NCBI RefSeq assembly: GCF_900107765.1
Contig: NZ_FNQY01000018.1
Coordinates: 1-64,000, forward strand
Length of the DNA: 64,000 bases
Source of the DNA: Arachidicoccus rhizosphaerae
Lineage (GTDB): Bacteria > Bacteroidota > Bacteroidia > Chitinophagales > Chitinophagaceae
Direction: 5' to 3'
A program made the position numbers and the translations under genes. The notes below the pieces were generated by a model that was not told the origin of the DNA, searched no databases, and saw nothing but the letters and a program-made list of their open reading frames with translations. Below, piece after piece: positions 45,774 through 55,193 of this stretch. Within the stretch, counting starts at the first letter, position 1. Each line of letters starts with the position of its first letter.

Positions 45774-46241
45774 ATGATTAAGTATACCACAAATTTTGTT
45801 GATAAACTGGAAGCGATATTAGAAGAATCCAAATATACGGTTCGCTATGAAAGAGGTAATTTTCAAAGTGGCTGGTGTCTTTTGGATCATAAAAGAGTCG
45901 TGGTATTAAATAAGTTTTTAAATACGGAAGGCCGGGTGAATACCCTGGTGGAGCTGATCCCGCAGTTAAAAATAGATTATGATATGCTGACACTGAATTC
46001 CCAGAAGTTATTTGACTTTCTGACTGAAAACCGCCTGGAAAAGCTGGGTATTGAAAAAGATACCGCGGCGCAACAAACGGAAGCATTAGAAACAGGGGAA
46101 ACAGCTGAAAGCGCTGTTGACAGTGCATCGGAAGCAGCAGCAACGGCAGATGCTGAAGCTAATATACAAGATAGGGAAACCGGTGAGGATCAGGAGGTGT
46201 CAAAACAGGCGCCGGAAGACTTAGACGGGGGAGAAGCGTAG
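45774..46241 (+). CDS. conserved hypothetical protein downstream of mutS
   Basis: A 155-residue soluble protein. The globular part (about 1-100) starts MIKYTTNFVDKLEAILEES and contains YERGNFQSGWCLLDHKRVVVLNKFLN, while the last 50 residues are an acidic Ala/Glu-rich disordered tail. I recognise it as a protein often annotated as hypothetical in this phylum but know no function. It probably shares the mutS transcript. Confidence 0.7.
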   Translation: MIKYTTNFVDKLEAILEESKYTVRYERGNFQSGWCLLDHKRVVVLNKFLNTEGRVNTLVELIPQLKIDYDMLTLNSQKLFDFLTENRLEKLGIEKDTAAQQTEALETGETAESAVDSASEAAATADAEANIQDRETGEDQEVSKQAPEDLDGGEA

Positions 46242-46333
46242 CGCCTTGGATTAAAAATGACCTTTGCTTAAAATTAAAATAAAGACTACCTTCCATCTGA
46301 ACTTGAGCGACGAATCAATTAAATAAAATCCAT

Positions 46334-46714
46334 ATGAATTTATTAGGTAACATAATCTGGCTCATTTTTGGCGGACTGCTGGTGGCCATTGAATACTTTG
46401 TAGGCGGCATCATTTTATGTCTGACCATCATTGGTATTCCTTTTGGTTTGCAGAGCTTTAAAATCGGCGTCGCCTCACTCGCCCCTTTTGGTCTTAAAAT
46501 AGTTGAGAAATCCTCCCTTAAAGGACAGTCAACCGGCTGTCTGACGACATTTTTGAATATTCTCTGGATCCTGTTTGGTGGTCTTTGGATTGCGCTGACT
46601 CATTTGGTATTCGGGGTGATTTTATGCATTACCATTATCGGTATTCCCTTTGGACGTCAGCATTTTAAATTAATGGCGCTCTGCCTGACACCTTTTGGAA
46701 AGGCGCTCGTCTGA
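46334..46714 (+). CDS. YccF-domain membrane protein
   Basis: A 126-residue inner-membrane protein with two repeats of the YccF unit, each a membrane hairpin ending in TIIGIPFG (near 41 and 105). Those two repeated stretches and the four-helix layout define the family. Function is unknown in all bacteria. Confidence 0.9.
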   Translation: MNLLGNIIWLIFGGLLVAIEYFVGGIILCLTIIGIPFGLQSFKIGVASLAPFGLKIVEKSSLKGQSTGCLTTFLNILWILFGGLWIALTHLVFGVILCITIIGIPFGRQHFKLMALCLTPFGKALV

Positions 46715-46761
46715 TTACTGCAGCCAAATCCATTTAGCAGAATTGTCAATAACACTTTTTT

Positions 46762-46790
46762 ATAAAGCGTGCGCCAAGCGCATGCTTTAT
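46762..46790. terminator. hairpin after yccF
   Basis: A 13-bp stem with one G-T pair (46762-46774 with 46778-46790) and a 3-nt loop lies 47 bp after the yccF stop, with a T run on its upstream side only. Confidence 0.5.
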
Positions 46791-46994
46791 TGTATTAATT
46801 GCCTATTTTTGATGCAGAAAAATAGTTATGGCAATCCCTTGTAAAATTTGCATGGAATCTGCGCGTACTGTTTCTCTCAATCACTATTCACTAAATGGCT
46901 GACTTTCTTTTGAGCGCAGATGGTTATTAGAAAATAATGGCCCATTCCGCAAAAGACAGGCGGCATTTACCCATTTAAAACATTAATACGATCG

Positions 46995-49415
46995 ATGAAA
47001 AAAAGTCTACAGTTGCTCTCGGCTGCCGGGTTATTACTAGGCAGTCTGATGACAGCCCGGGCACAGAGCACGCGTGTGTTATTTGACAATGACTGGCAGA
47101 TTCAGTTGGATACGGCCAATCAGTATGAAGCTTCCCGCCTGGCCAGCAAGCCCTGGCAAAAGGTACAGTTGCCTCATGACTGGAGTATTGAACAGCCTTT
47201 TGATGAGTACAGTCCCAGTACGAATGGCGGCGCGTCTCTAAGAGGGGGCACCGCCATGTACAAAAAAGAATTTACGGTTCCGGCCGCTGATAAAGGCAAA
47301 CATCTTTTTATCGATTTTGATGGGGTTTACATGAACAGTACGGTCTGGGTAAACGGGCATGAGCTGGGAACAAGACCGAATGGTTATATATCCTTTCAGT
47401 ATGAGCTGACTCCCTATTTAAATTTTGGCGGGAAAAACGAGATCAAAGTATTGGTCCATAATCATCAGCCCAATTCCAGATGGTATAGCGGAAGTGGTAT
47501 CTACCGCAATGTCTGGCTGGAGAAAAAAGGAGATATCTATGTAGATAACTACGGTACTTATATTACAACGCCAAAAGTTTCCACGCAGCAGGCCTCTTTA
47601 CAGCTGCAGACCAAGGTAAAGAACGCATTAAATAAGACGGCCGCAGTAGAAGTAAAAACCGTCATTTTTGATGATGACAAAAGAGTGGTAAAAATCCTGA
47701 CAGATAAATTCAGTCTGCAACCCGGAGAGCTGTTGGAGCGGACGACAAAAGCAGATATACCTGCTCCAAAATTATGGAGTCTGGAAACACCGCACCTGTA
47801 TAAAGCCGTGACGGAAGTCTATCAGGGGGGCAAAAAAGAAGATACTTATACCACGAACTTCGGGATCAGAAGTTTTCATTTTGACCGCGAGAAAGGTTTT
47901 TTCCTGAACGGTCAGTCCGTGAAAATTGTAGGGGTATGTATGCACCATGATTTAGGCGCCCTGGGTTCTGCCATTAACTACAGAGCCATGGAGCGTCAGC
48001 TGGAAATCCTGAAAGAAATGGGGATTAACGGCATCAGAACTTCGCATAACCCGCCAGCGCCCGAGTGGCTGGAATTATGCGACAAAATGGGTTTTATTGT
48101 CATGGATGAAGCCTTTGACATGTGGAAGGAGAAGAAAAATGATTTTGATTACCATCTCTATTGGGATCAGTGGCATTATAAGGATTTAGTGGATCAGGTC
48201 TTAAGAGATCGCAATCACCCCAGTGTGTTTGTCTGGAGTATCGGTAATGAAATTCCGGAGCAGTGGGGCGGACAAAAAGATACCAGCGGTCGCAGCATTG
48301 CCAGAGAGCTTAATAGAATTGTAGATAGCCTGGATAACCGTCCAACAACGGCCGCACTCAATCATCCCCAGAAGGATAATAATATTGCCATCACAGGAAC
48401 GCTGGGGTTGATAGGCGTGAACTACCATCATCAGGGCTGGGCAAAATTACCCGAGGAGTTTCCCGGTCAGACATTTATTTTGACAGAAACCGTTTCATCT
48501 TTGCAATCCAGAGGAGAATATCTGATGCCTTCGGATTCTATCAGACGCTGGGCGGGTTTTACAAAAAAGAAAAATGGCGGAACGCCGGATTATATCTGCT
48601 CTGCCTATGAAAACAGCTCCGCACCATGGGGATCTACGCATGAAGAAAGTTTAAAACTGTTATTGAAATATCCGTTCCTGAGCGGAATGTATATTTGGAC
48701 CGGTTTTGATTATCTGGGTGAGCCTACACCGTATCCATTCCCGGCCAGAAGTTCTTATTTTGGCATCGTGGATCTGGCCGGATTCCCCAAAGATGCCTTT
48801 TATCTGTATCAAAGTTTATTTACCGATAAGGATGTATTACATATATTCCCGCACTGGAACTGGAAACCTGATCAGAAAATAGATATCTGGGCATATTACA
48901 ACCATGCAGATGAAGTAGAACTTCAGTTGAACGGGAAGTCCCTGGGTATCCGTAAAAAGACCGGTGATCAGCTGCACGTACAGTGGGATAGCATCGCCTT
49001 TACCCCGGGAACATTAAAAGCTATTTCCAGGAAAAACGGCAAGATCGTTAAGGTGACTGAGATTCACACGGCGGGCAAAGCTTATAAACTGGTTGCCACC
49101 GCAGATCGTTCCACTATTAAAAATGATGGTCAGGATCTGGCTTTTGTGAAGATTCAGGTGGAAGATCAAAATGGCAATCTGGTGCCTGACGCAGATAATG
49201 AGTTGCATTTTAGCCTGAGTGGAGACGCTCAAATAGCTGCGCTGGATAATGGTAATGAAACAGACCTGACGCCTTATTCTAATAAAGAGTCCCGTAAGGC
49301 CTATAACGGTTTAGGGCTGGCCATTATAAAGGCCCATGAACAAAAAAGTACGGTAACACTTACAGTCACCAGTCCCGGTCTTACACCGGCTACGGTTCAA
49401 ATAGAAATCAAATAA
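46995..49415 (+). CDS. exported glycoside hydrolase family 2 (beta-galactosidase-like)
   Basis: Secreted by a signal peptide (LLSAAGLLLGSLMTARAQS). The order is a sugar-binding domain (starting WQIQLDTANQYEASRLASKP, then KVQLPHDWSIE), an immunoglobulin-like middle, and the GH2 TIM barrel with GIRTSHNPPAPEWLELCD and the acid/base Glu in VWSIGNEIP near 417. The nucleophile Glu is in LTETVSS near 497. C-terminal beta-sandwich domains follow. The 806 residues are full length. It is not next to a SusC/SusD pair, so the natural glycan is unknown. Confidence 0.92.
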   Translation: MKKSLQLLSAAGLLLGSLMTARAQSTRVLFDNDWQIQLDTANQYEASRLASKPWQKVQLPHDWSIEQPFDEYSPSTNGGASLRGGTAMYKKEFTVPAADKGKHLFIDFDGVYMNSTVWVNGHELGTRPNGYISFQYELTPYLNFGGKNEIKVLVHNHQPNSRWYSGSGIYRNVWLEKKGDIYVDNYGTYITTPKVSTQQASLQLQTKVKNALNKTAAVEVKTVIFDDDKRVVKILTDKFSLQPGELLERTTKADIPAPKLWSLETPHLYKAVTEVYQGGKKEDTYTTNFGIRSFHFDREKGFFLNGQSVKIVGVCMHHDLGALGSAINYRAMERQLEILKEMGINGIRTSHNPPAPEWLELCDKMGFIVMDEAFDMWKEKKNDFDYHLYWDQWHYKDLVDQVLRDRNHPSVFVWSIGNEIPEQWGGQKDTSGRSIARELNRIVDSLDNRPTTAALNHPQKDNNIAITGTLGLIGVNYHHQGWAKLPEEFPGQTFILTETVSSLQSRGEYLMPSDSIRRWAGFTKKKNGGTPDYICSAYENSSAPWGSTHEESLKLLLKYPFLSGMYIWTGFDYLGEPTPYPFPARSSYFGIVDLAGFPKDAFYLYQSLFTDKDVLHIFPHWNWKPDQKIDIWAYYNHADEVELQLNGKSLGIRKKTGDQLHVQWDSIAFTPGTLKAISRKNGKIVKVTEIHTAGKAYKLVATADRSTIKNDGQDLAFVKIQVEDQNGNLVPDADNELHFSLSGDAQIAALDNGNETDLTPYSNKESRKAYNGLGLAIIKAHEQKSTVTLTVTSPGLTPATVQIEIK

Positions 49416-49423
49416 GAGGGTGA

Positions 49424-49468
49424 TACCATAAAAAAAGCTCCAATTATGTTGGAGCTTTTTTTATGGTA
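49424..49468. terminator. strong bidirectional terminator after the GH2 gene
   Basis: A perfect 20-bp stem (49424-49443 with 49449-49468) around a 5-nt loop contains A7 and T7 tracts in the arms. It serves the convergent GH2 and GNAT genes. Confidence 0.9.
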
Positions 49469-49528
49469 TTTTGTGATTAAGGGGCCAGCTGATTTACGGA
49501 TATATCCGGCTAAACAGTGACGGTCCCG

Positions 49529-50062
49529 TCATGATAATTTATAAATAAACTCGTCGATTTCTTTATTTCTGGCACCGGCAAAGCCCCTGTCTTCACCGGT
49601 TTTAATAAAGCCATTTTGAAGTAATACCTGCTGTGACCCGGTATTATCAAAGGCAGTCCGGCCGTATATCGGTCTCATTTTTTCCAATAATAAAAACTGG
49701 CGAAGGGCTTCTGTTGCAATCCTTTGTCCCCAATAGTTCCGGCTGATCCAATAAGTAATCTCCGCTTGCTGTTCTATTTCAAATTTAGAAATACTTCCTA
49801 CTACGCTATCCGCTAAAAGAATGGTTTGTAGATTTTTAGTAGAGTCATTTAAAAAAGGGATGTATTTGTCCAGGTAGGCTTGTTGGCTGATGGAGTCCTT
49901 AGGTGTAAAAGCTGCCATGAAGCGCGCCTTTTCATCCAGCTGAAAATTAAAAAACAGTTCCAGATCTTGCTGAACTGTTTTTCTTAACCGGATATTTGGA
50001 TGCTGTGCTGGTTGACCCGGCGTAATTGACTTAGAAAAGTTACCTGTGGCATTGGACGACAT
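49529..50062 (-). CDS. GNAT-family N-acetyltransferase
   Basis: A 177-residue protein of the RimJ/RimL-like branch: IRLRKTVQQDLELFFNF at the start, the beta-bulge ITYWISRNYWGQRIATEAL (acetyl-CoA-binding region near 115-135) and FIKTGEDRGFA near the end. Acceptor substrate unknown. It lies just downstream of the amidoligase-like cluster on the same strand but 205 bp away, so membership in that operon is uncertain. Confidence 0.85.
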   Translation of the reverse strand: MSSNATGNFSKSITPGQPAQHPNIRLRKTVQQDLELFFNFQLDEKARFMAAFTPKDSISQQAYLDKYIPFLNDSTKNLQTILLADSVVGSISKFEIEQQAEITYWISRNYWGQRIATEALRQFLLLEKMRPIYGRTAFDNTGSQQVLLQNGFIKTGEDRGFAGARNKEIDEFIYKLS

Positions 50063-50267
50063 AGAACCCTGTTTTAATTTTTCAAAATCCGGATATGGTT
50101 ATTTCATCAAATATAAGCTTTCTGGCTGACGCTTTTGGGAACCGTAACCATCACCTAAAAAAACTACTATTTGCCAGGGATTCGGTCCTCATTATAGAAG
50201 TTAAATTACTTAATATTTATTGGAGAGGATGGTGGAAAATCAAACTGTATATAAGTTATATAAATAC

Positions 50268-51122
50268 TTATACGATACTAAGAGAACGTTTCTTTTCGAG
50301 TGCTTTGTCTAGGAAGGCAGGAAGAATAATTTTCTGGGTCAGCAGAATTTTATCCGGATCGTCCAGTTTACCCAGCATATCCCAATACTTAGCTTCCCCG
50401 TGCTCTTCAATAACGCGGGCTTTATTGATATCTTTTAACAGGTGGTCACGCATACTGATGGCGTCCGCTTCCGGATGAAACTGGGTGCCAATCATCTCAT
50501 CAGAAAACCTGACTGCCATGATGGCTCTTTCCAGCGGCACATGGGGCCTTTCTTTTTCCAGGGCCAGTACAGTGGCGCCAATGGTATTTAGCTGATCAAA
50601 ATCCGGTTGTACCACCTGATAATCCCGACTGTCTACCCCGTAAAAAGGTTCAGGCAGCTGTTCAAATATCGGTTCATGTAAGCCGCCCCAGATTTTATGC
50701 ATCGGAAATACCCCGAAAGAGGTTGATTTTCTTTTGCATACCTTACCGATTTTAAAGAATCGGCAGGCGAGCTGGAAAGAATGGCAGATAAAGAAAATAT
50801 GCTTTTTATCTGCTGCTCTGGCCTGGGTATTGTAATAATAAAGTTGATTGATCAGACTGAAGAATTTATTTTCCCATTGCCAGCCTTCTTCATCAAAGGG
50901 AGATCCCGGTCCGCCACTGGAAATATAAATATCGAAGGAATTATCCGGCACTTCATCTTTTTGCCGGACATCAAAAACGGTTATTTCAAAGGGAACTCCA
51001 TGGTCGTTTTGGTATTGCTGCAGGATATTCAATATACAGCGAAGTCCCTGATTAGGAACACCGTTGTTTAAATCCAGTACTGCAATATTTATTTTTTTTC
51101 TTTCGGAATCTTTGACATCCAT
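50268..51122 (-). CDS. class I glutamine amidotransferase-like protein
   Basis: A GMP-synthase-like GATase domain with complete triad: nucleophile Cys113 in FFICHSFQLA, His216 and Glu218 in GTQFHPEAD. Flanking residues match the family (DIYISSGGPGSPFDEEG). At 284 residues it stands alone without a synthetase domain. It is the last gene of a same-strand cluster of esterase, ATP-grasp, GCS2-like ligase and amidotransferase, and might hydrolyse gamma-glutamyl amide bonds or supply ammonia to its neighbours. Confidence 0.88.
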   Translation of the reverse strand: MDVKDSERKKINIAVLDLNNGVPNQGLRCILNILQQYQNDHGVPFEITVFDVRQKDEVPDNSFDIYISSGGPGSPFDEEGWQWENKFFSLINQLYYYNTQARAADKKHIFFICHSFQLACRFFKIGKVCKRKSTSFGVFPMHKIWGGLHEPIFEQLPEPFYGVDSRDYQVVQPDFDQLNTIGATVLALEKERPHVPLERAIMAVRFSDEMIGTQFHPEADAISMRDHLLKDINKARVIEEHGEAKYWDMLGKLDDPDKILLTQKIILPAFLDKALEKKRSLSIV

Positions 51123-51240
51123 GCCGCAAAGTTACAACAATTCTATTTTTAGGGTCTGAAGCATGGTGTAAGGGAGCAGCAGCAGCAATTTTTTAACGAA
51201 GTTTTAATTTGTAATATATTTTATACAAATTAGTTATGTA

Positions 51241-52338
51241 TTATTTTAAAAACTCATCTGCTACAAATTTAACGACATCTTCAAACCGGCCGCTTTCCTG
51301 AAAAATACGCAGTTGTTTATCGGCCCCTGTTCCCTCGCGAAGGATCTTCTCCACGTCGGCAATGGCTTTTCTGCTGCCCAGATCATCTACCACATCATCT
51401 ATAAATTCCAATAGTTCTCCGATCAGGAGCCTGACAGGCACTTCTACCTCCTTACCAAAATCAATCAGCAGGCCGTCGAGTCCGTAGCGGGAGGCGCGCC
51501 ATTTATTTTCATTGATCAGCGAGCGTTTATAAACCATGTAATTCATATTCTGGTTGCGCAGCTTGTAGAGTTTGGCACAGATTGCCTGGAACAGGGCGGC
51601 CAGAGAAATACATTCATCCGTCGTCAGTGCTACATCACAAACCCTGAACTCAATGGTATTATAAACAGGATGTACTCTTAAGTCCCACCAGATTTTCTTG
51701 GCATTGTCAATGCAATTGGTTTTGACCAGGACTTTTATATAATTATCATACTCTTCAATGGATTCAAAAAAATCAGGGATCCCCGTTCTTGGAAACTTAT
51801 CAAAGACTTTGGAACGGTAGGATTTAAAGCCGGTATTTCTGCCTTCCCAGAAAGGAGAATTGGTAGACAGTGCATAGATATGCGGGATAAAATACCGGAC
51901 AGAATTGGCAATATGGATCGCCATTTCTCTGGACTCCACACCTATATGAACGTGCATGCCAAAAATAAGATTAGAGCGGGCCGCATCCTGCATCTCATTG
52001 ACGATTTCATGATACCGCGGATTCTCTGTAATGGATTGTTTATGCCATAAAGAGAAAGGATGCGTACCGGAGGCGCCTGCCAGCAACTGTTCGGAGGCGG
52101 CAATCTCGGCAATAGTCGTTCTAAGATGACGGATATCTGCCCTGGCTTCTTCGATGTTCTGGCAAATGGACGTACCGACTTCCACGACTGCCTGATGCAT
52201 CTCTGCTTTTACCTTTCCCTCCAGTGCCAGTTCTGTTTTTTCAACAATCCTGTTCTGATGACTTTTGAGTTCAAAAGTCTGAGGGTCGACAATCATATAT
52301 TCCTCCTCAATCCCGATGGTAAATTGTGCTAAGTTCAT
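51241..52338 (-). CDS. GCS2-family carboxylate-amine ligase (YbdK-like)
   Basis: A glutamate-cysteine-ligase type 2 homologue, 365 residues. The glutamine-synthetase-like fold shows the typical start FTIGIEEEYMIVDPQT, the MHQAVVEVGTSIC stretch, FGMHVHIGV and TIEFRVCDVALTTDEC. Such enzymes join a carboxylate and an amine with ATP. The cellular substrates are unknown; the gene lies 39 bp from an ATP-grasp gene, pointing to one pathway. No glutathione synthetase gene of the standard type is seen. Confidence 0.9.
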   Translation of the reverse strand: MNLAQFTIGIEEEYMIVDPQTFELKSHQNRIVEKTELALEGKVKAEMHQAVVEVGTSICQNIEEARADIRHLRTTIAEIAASEQLLAGASGTHPFSLWHKQSITENPRYHEIVNEMQDAARSNLIFGMHVHIGVESREMAIHIANSVRYFIPHIYALSTNSPFWEGRNTGFKSYRSKVFDKFPRTGIPDFFESIEEYDNYIKVLVKTNCIDNAKKIWWDLRVHPVYNTIEFRVCDVALTTDECISLAALFQAICAKLYKLRNQNMNYMVYKRSLINENKWRASRYGLDGLLIDFGKEVEVPVRLLIGELLEFIDDVVDDLGSRKAIADVEKILREGTGADKQLRIFQESGRFEDVVKFVADEFLK

Positions 52339-52377
52339 GTTGGGAAAATTGAAAAACCACTATTAAGGTATAAAGTT

Positions 52378-53343
52378 TTACGGATTTAAGGGCTCTTTTT
52401 TTATTACCTGACGAAGGTACTTCCCCCAGGTGAGATTATCTATACCTTCTTTAAAATCCTGTGCTTTTTCTATAGCAAACCGGGCCATATGCTCTACTAC
52501 CCATTCAAAATTTTCTTCACCAACCGAGTTTCTGTCGGCGTCCGGCGCCGGATTACAAAAATCAATGGCATAAGGAATCCCGTCACGCACCGCAAATTCT
52601 ACCGTATTAAAATCATAACCCAGGTACTGATTGATCTTCAGTACATCGCTTTCCATACGGTGGAGCAGCCACTCGCTGGGGGCAAAACTGGCCTGGTAGC
52701 GCAAATGAGCCGGATTTCTGGGCTCATAGCCCATGATCTTTACGTATTTGCCGCCAATTGAATAACAGCGGTAATACTGGTCAAAAGCGATTTCCTCCTG
52801 CAGCAGCATGACCAGTCGCTTGGTCTGTTGATGCACTTTAAAAAAATCATCACGGTCATCCACCCGGTAGACAGACTTCCAGCCACCGCCCGCAAAGGGT
52901 TTCATATAGGCCGGAAATCCGACATAGCTGAATATGCTTTCCCAGTCCAGCGGGTAGGCCAGGTTGCGGAAAGACTCCTGGGTCGTATCTTCCGGAAGTT
53001 CAAAGGAGGGCAGGATGGCGGTCTTTGGCAGGGCTATATCGATTTTTTCTGCCAGGCAGTTATTAAAAAATTTTTCATCCGCACTCCACCAAAAAGGGTT
53101 ATTGATAACGGCTGTACCCTGCAGAGCCGCATTTTTGACATAGGCCCGGTAAAACGGTACATCATGAGAGATCCTGTCCACAATAACGTGGTAGGTGGTG
53201 GGCATCCCCTGAAAGACTTTATCGATGATAACGGCCTCGGCTTTAAACCGGCCTTGTCCCAGTTCATTTACCCGGTTGATAAAGGCCTCGGGAAAACTGT
53301 TTTCCTGACCAAAGAGAATCCCGATTTTTCTGATGTCATGCAT
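52378..53343 (-). CDS. ATP-grasp family ligase
   Basis: A 321-residue ATP-grasp protein with the ATP-binding core VGFPAYMKPFAGGGWKSVYRV near 165-185 and the metal-binding ending TVEFAVRDGIPYAIDFCNPAPD. Related to D-Ala-D-Ala ligase-like amide ligases but without a clear named subfamily. It follows the esterase by 104 bp and precedes the GCS2-like gene by 39 bp; probably all form one transcript. Confidence 0.88.
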   Translation of the reverse strand: MHDIRKIGILFGQENSFPEAFINRVNELGQGRFKAEAVIIDKVFQGMPTTYHVIVDRISHDVPFYRAYVKNAALQGTAVINNPFWWSADEKFFNNCLAEKIDIALPKTAILPSFELPEDTTQESFRNLAYPLDWESIFSYVGFPAYMKPFAGGGWKSVYRVDDRDDFFKVHQQTKRLVMLLQEEIAFDQYYRCYSIGGKYVKIMGYEPRNPAHLRYQASFAPSEWLLHRMESDVLKINQYLGYDFNTVEFAVRDGIPYAIDFCNPAPDADRNSVGEENFEWVVEHMARFAIEKAQDFKEGIDNLTWGKYLRQVIKKEPLNP

Positions 53344-53447
53344 AATGGAAGGGTATTTTAAGGGGTTAAGGTGATAAATAGGGGCTTTTGCACATTCGGT
53401 GTTGGGTTAAGTCTTGGAAGCGCTCTTTTAATCGTCCTGTTTTTGGA

Positions 53448-54152
53448 TTATAAGGTAGAGATATAATGGGGAAACATCTGTTTCCAGATGGGCCAGTCAT
53501 GCGGCTGGTCGCCTCTGATGTCCAGCCAGTGAGGTATTTTTTTCTGTTCCAAAATGCCTCCCAGCCGCTGGTTTTGTTCCAGGCAGCTATCGGCCCAGGT
53601 GGTGCCCAGCGTGAGTTTTAGATTCCATAAATCTGGATGATTGTCATCTCTTAAAAAGGCCATCGGGTTGTTATAATAAACCGTATCATCCAAGTAACCG
53701 TCCGTAAAGGAACTGATATCAAAAATACCGCTCATGGAGAGGATCGCCTGGGTAATATCCGGATGGCGCAGGCCAAAATTAGCAGCGTGATAACCGCCGA
53801 AACTACATCCGGCTGTGATAATATCCCGCCTTCCGGTCTCAGCCGTAGCCCTGGAGTACACTTCCTCCAGTATAAACTGGTCATAGCTTTGCTGAGCCAG
53901 CGCACGCTCTGCCGGTGCAATCTCTTTATTATACCAGCTGCGGTGATCTATATTGGAAGGGCAATACACGGTGATATCGCCGTTATCAATAAACCACTGC
54001 ACGCTGTCAATCAATCCCCGGTCCTTGGCTTCATAGTATCTGCCCATGGAGGTGGCAAATAAGATGACAGGCCGCCCTGCGTAGCCAAAAACAAGCAGTT
54101 CGGCTTCCTCCTGTAAATTGGGAGAATACCATTTATGATAGGCTTCTTTCAC
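53448..54152 (-). CDS. alpha/beta-fold esterase-like protein
   Basis: A 234-residue cytoplasmic hydrolase with no signal peptide. The nucleophile elbow is AGCSFGGYHA (Ser117), typical of the D-type putative esterase (Pfam Esterase) family. A His near the end (RGDQPHDWPIW) probably completes the triad. First gene of the amidoligase-like cluster. Confidence 0.88.
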   Translation of the reverse strand: MKEAYHKWYSPNLQEEAELLVFGYAGRPVILFATSMGRYYEAKDRGLIDSVQWFIDNGDITVYCPSNIDHRSWYNKEIAPAERALAQQSYDQFILEEVYSRATAETGRRDIITAGCSFGGYHAANFGLRHPDITQAILSMSGIFDISSFTDGYLDDTVYYNNPMAFLRDDNHPDLWNLKLTLGTTWADSCLEQNQRLGGILEQKKIPHWLDIRGDQPHDWPIWKQMFPHYISTL

Positions 54153-54259
54153 GCTTATATTGTGCGGATGGTCTATGGTTTAATCCCTTCATCCGCTCCT
54201 CCCTACTAAGATACAAAAAGATTAGAATTCCTCATCAAGCAGGCTTTTTTTATGAGAAT

Positions 54260-54292
54260 AAAAAAAGCCCGTCTCTTTTTAAAGAGGCGGGC
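54260..54292 (-). terminator. terminator of ompH
   Basis: An 11-bp stem (54267-54277 with 54282-54292, one G-T pair) is followed on the minus strand by a run of T residues. Confidence 0.8.
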
Positions 54293-54325
54293 CGGTTATT
54301 TTTTTGGATACAACAAGGGACAGTC

Positions 54326-54946
54326 TTATTTAGACTTATCACTTTTATTTTCTTTATCATATTCCGCATTCAGGGCAGAGAGCAGTTCAGCGGTAATATC
54401 CAGGGTGGAGTCCTTATAATAAAAATTATCATTTTCATTGGTTCCTACAATGTAGCTGTAACCCTGCTGCTGGGCATATTGTTTCAGATACTGCTGGATT
54501 TTGTTTCTTACTTTTTGTAGCTGTACATCTCTTTCCATGCTTAAGGACTGCCCCAGCCTTTGGGCTTTATCCTGATTTTTTTTGGTCAAATCATCGATTT
54601 CCTTGCTATAGGCTACCTGTTCCGCCTGGCTCATGGAAGGACCTTTTTGATTAGCCTCCTGGATTTTAGCGGCTACTTCTTTGCGCAGATCATTGATCTG
54701 GTCTTCTACCTGTTTGTTTTTCTTGATCAGGGATTCTTTAGCATCTTTCATGTACTTATAGCTATCATCGATGGAATCCATCTCAAAATAAGCGATACGC
54801 TGCGCCTCATGAATACCACCGGTGGTGTCCTTACTGGTGACGACATGATGGCTGGTGGATTTTTGTTTTCCGCCAAACTGCAGGAAAAACAAAATAATGA
54901 CAGCAACGATCAGCACTATGTTAGATACAATAAAAAATTTCTTCAT
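54326..54946 (-). CDS. OmpH/Skp-like periplasmic chaperone
   Basis: Holds outer-membrane proteins during transit. The N-terminal membrane anchor (4-24) is followed by a long coiled coil (about 60-145) with the OmpH-type end RNKIQQYLKQYAQQQGYSYIVG and a short stretch LDITAELLSALN. Its 206 residues are typical. No bamA partner is beside it here. Preceding residues HHVVTSKDTT form a flexible linker. Confidence 0.88.
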   Translation of the reverse strand: MKKFFIVSNIVLIVAVIILFFLQFGGKQKSTSHHVVTSKDTTGGIHEAQRIAYFEMDSIDDSYKYMKDAKESLIKKNKQVEDQINDLRKEVAAKIQEANQKGPSMSQAEQVAYSKEIDDLTKKNQDKAQRLGQSLSMERDVQLQKVRNKIQQYLKQYAQQQGYSYIVGTNENDNFYYKDSTLDITAELLSALNAEYDKENKSDKSK

Positions 54947-55118
54947 GCTTCAGTAATTTCTTCTTTGCGTTTTTAAGTGTAAAAATGCCTGAATTGCAGG
55001 CCACTGGGTTTCAGATGTGAAAATAGCAATAATTGCACTAAAAACTGTTAAGGGCCTCCTTTAATTTGATTTAAATTGGCCGCAGAGTAGTTCAGCGGGC
55101 GGGGGAGAAGGCGTTTGT

Positions 55119-55150
55119 TAAAAAAAGAGGGCACCTACCAGGGTGCCCTC
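55119..55150 (-). terminator. terminator of rpoC
   Basis: GAGGGCACC (55142-55150 on the minus strand) pairs with GGTGCCCTC (55127-55135), then T8 on the minus strand. A clean intrinsic terminator just after the rpoC stop. Confidence 0.85.
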
Positions 55151-55193
55151 TGTATATCCTTCTGGTCTTTGGCTATCCGAGGATAGCTACAGA

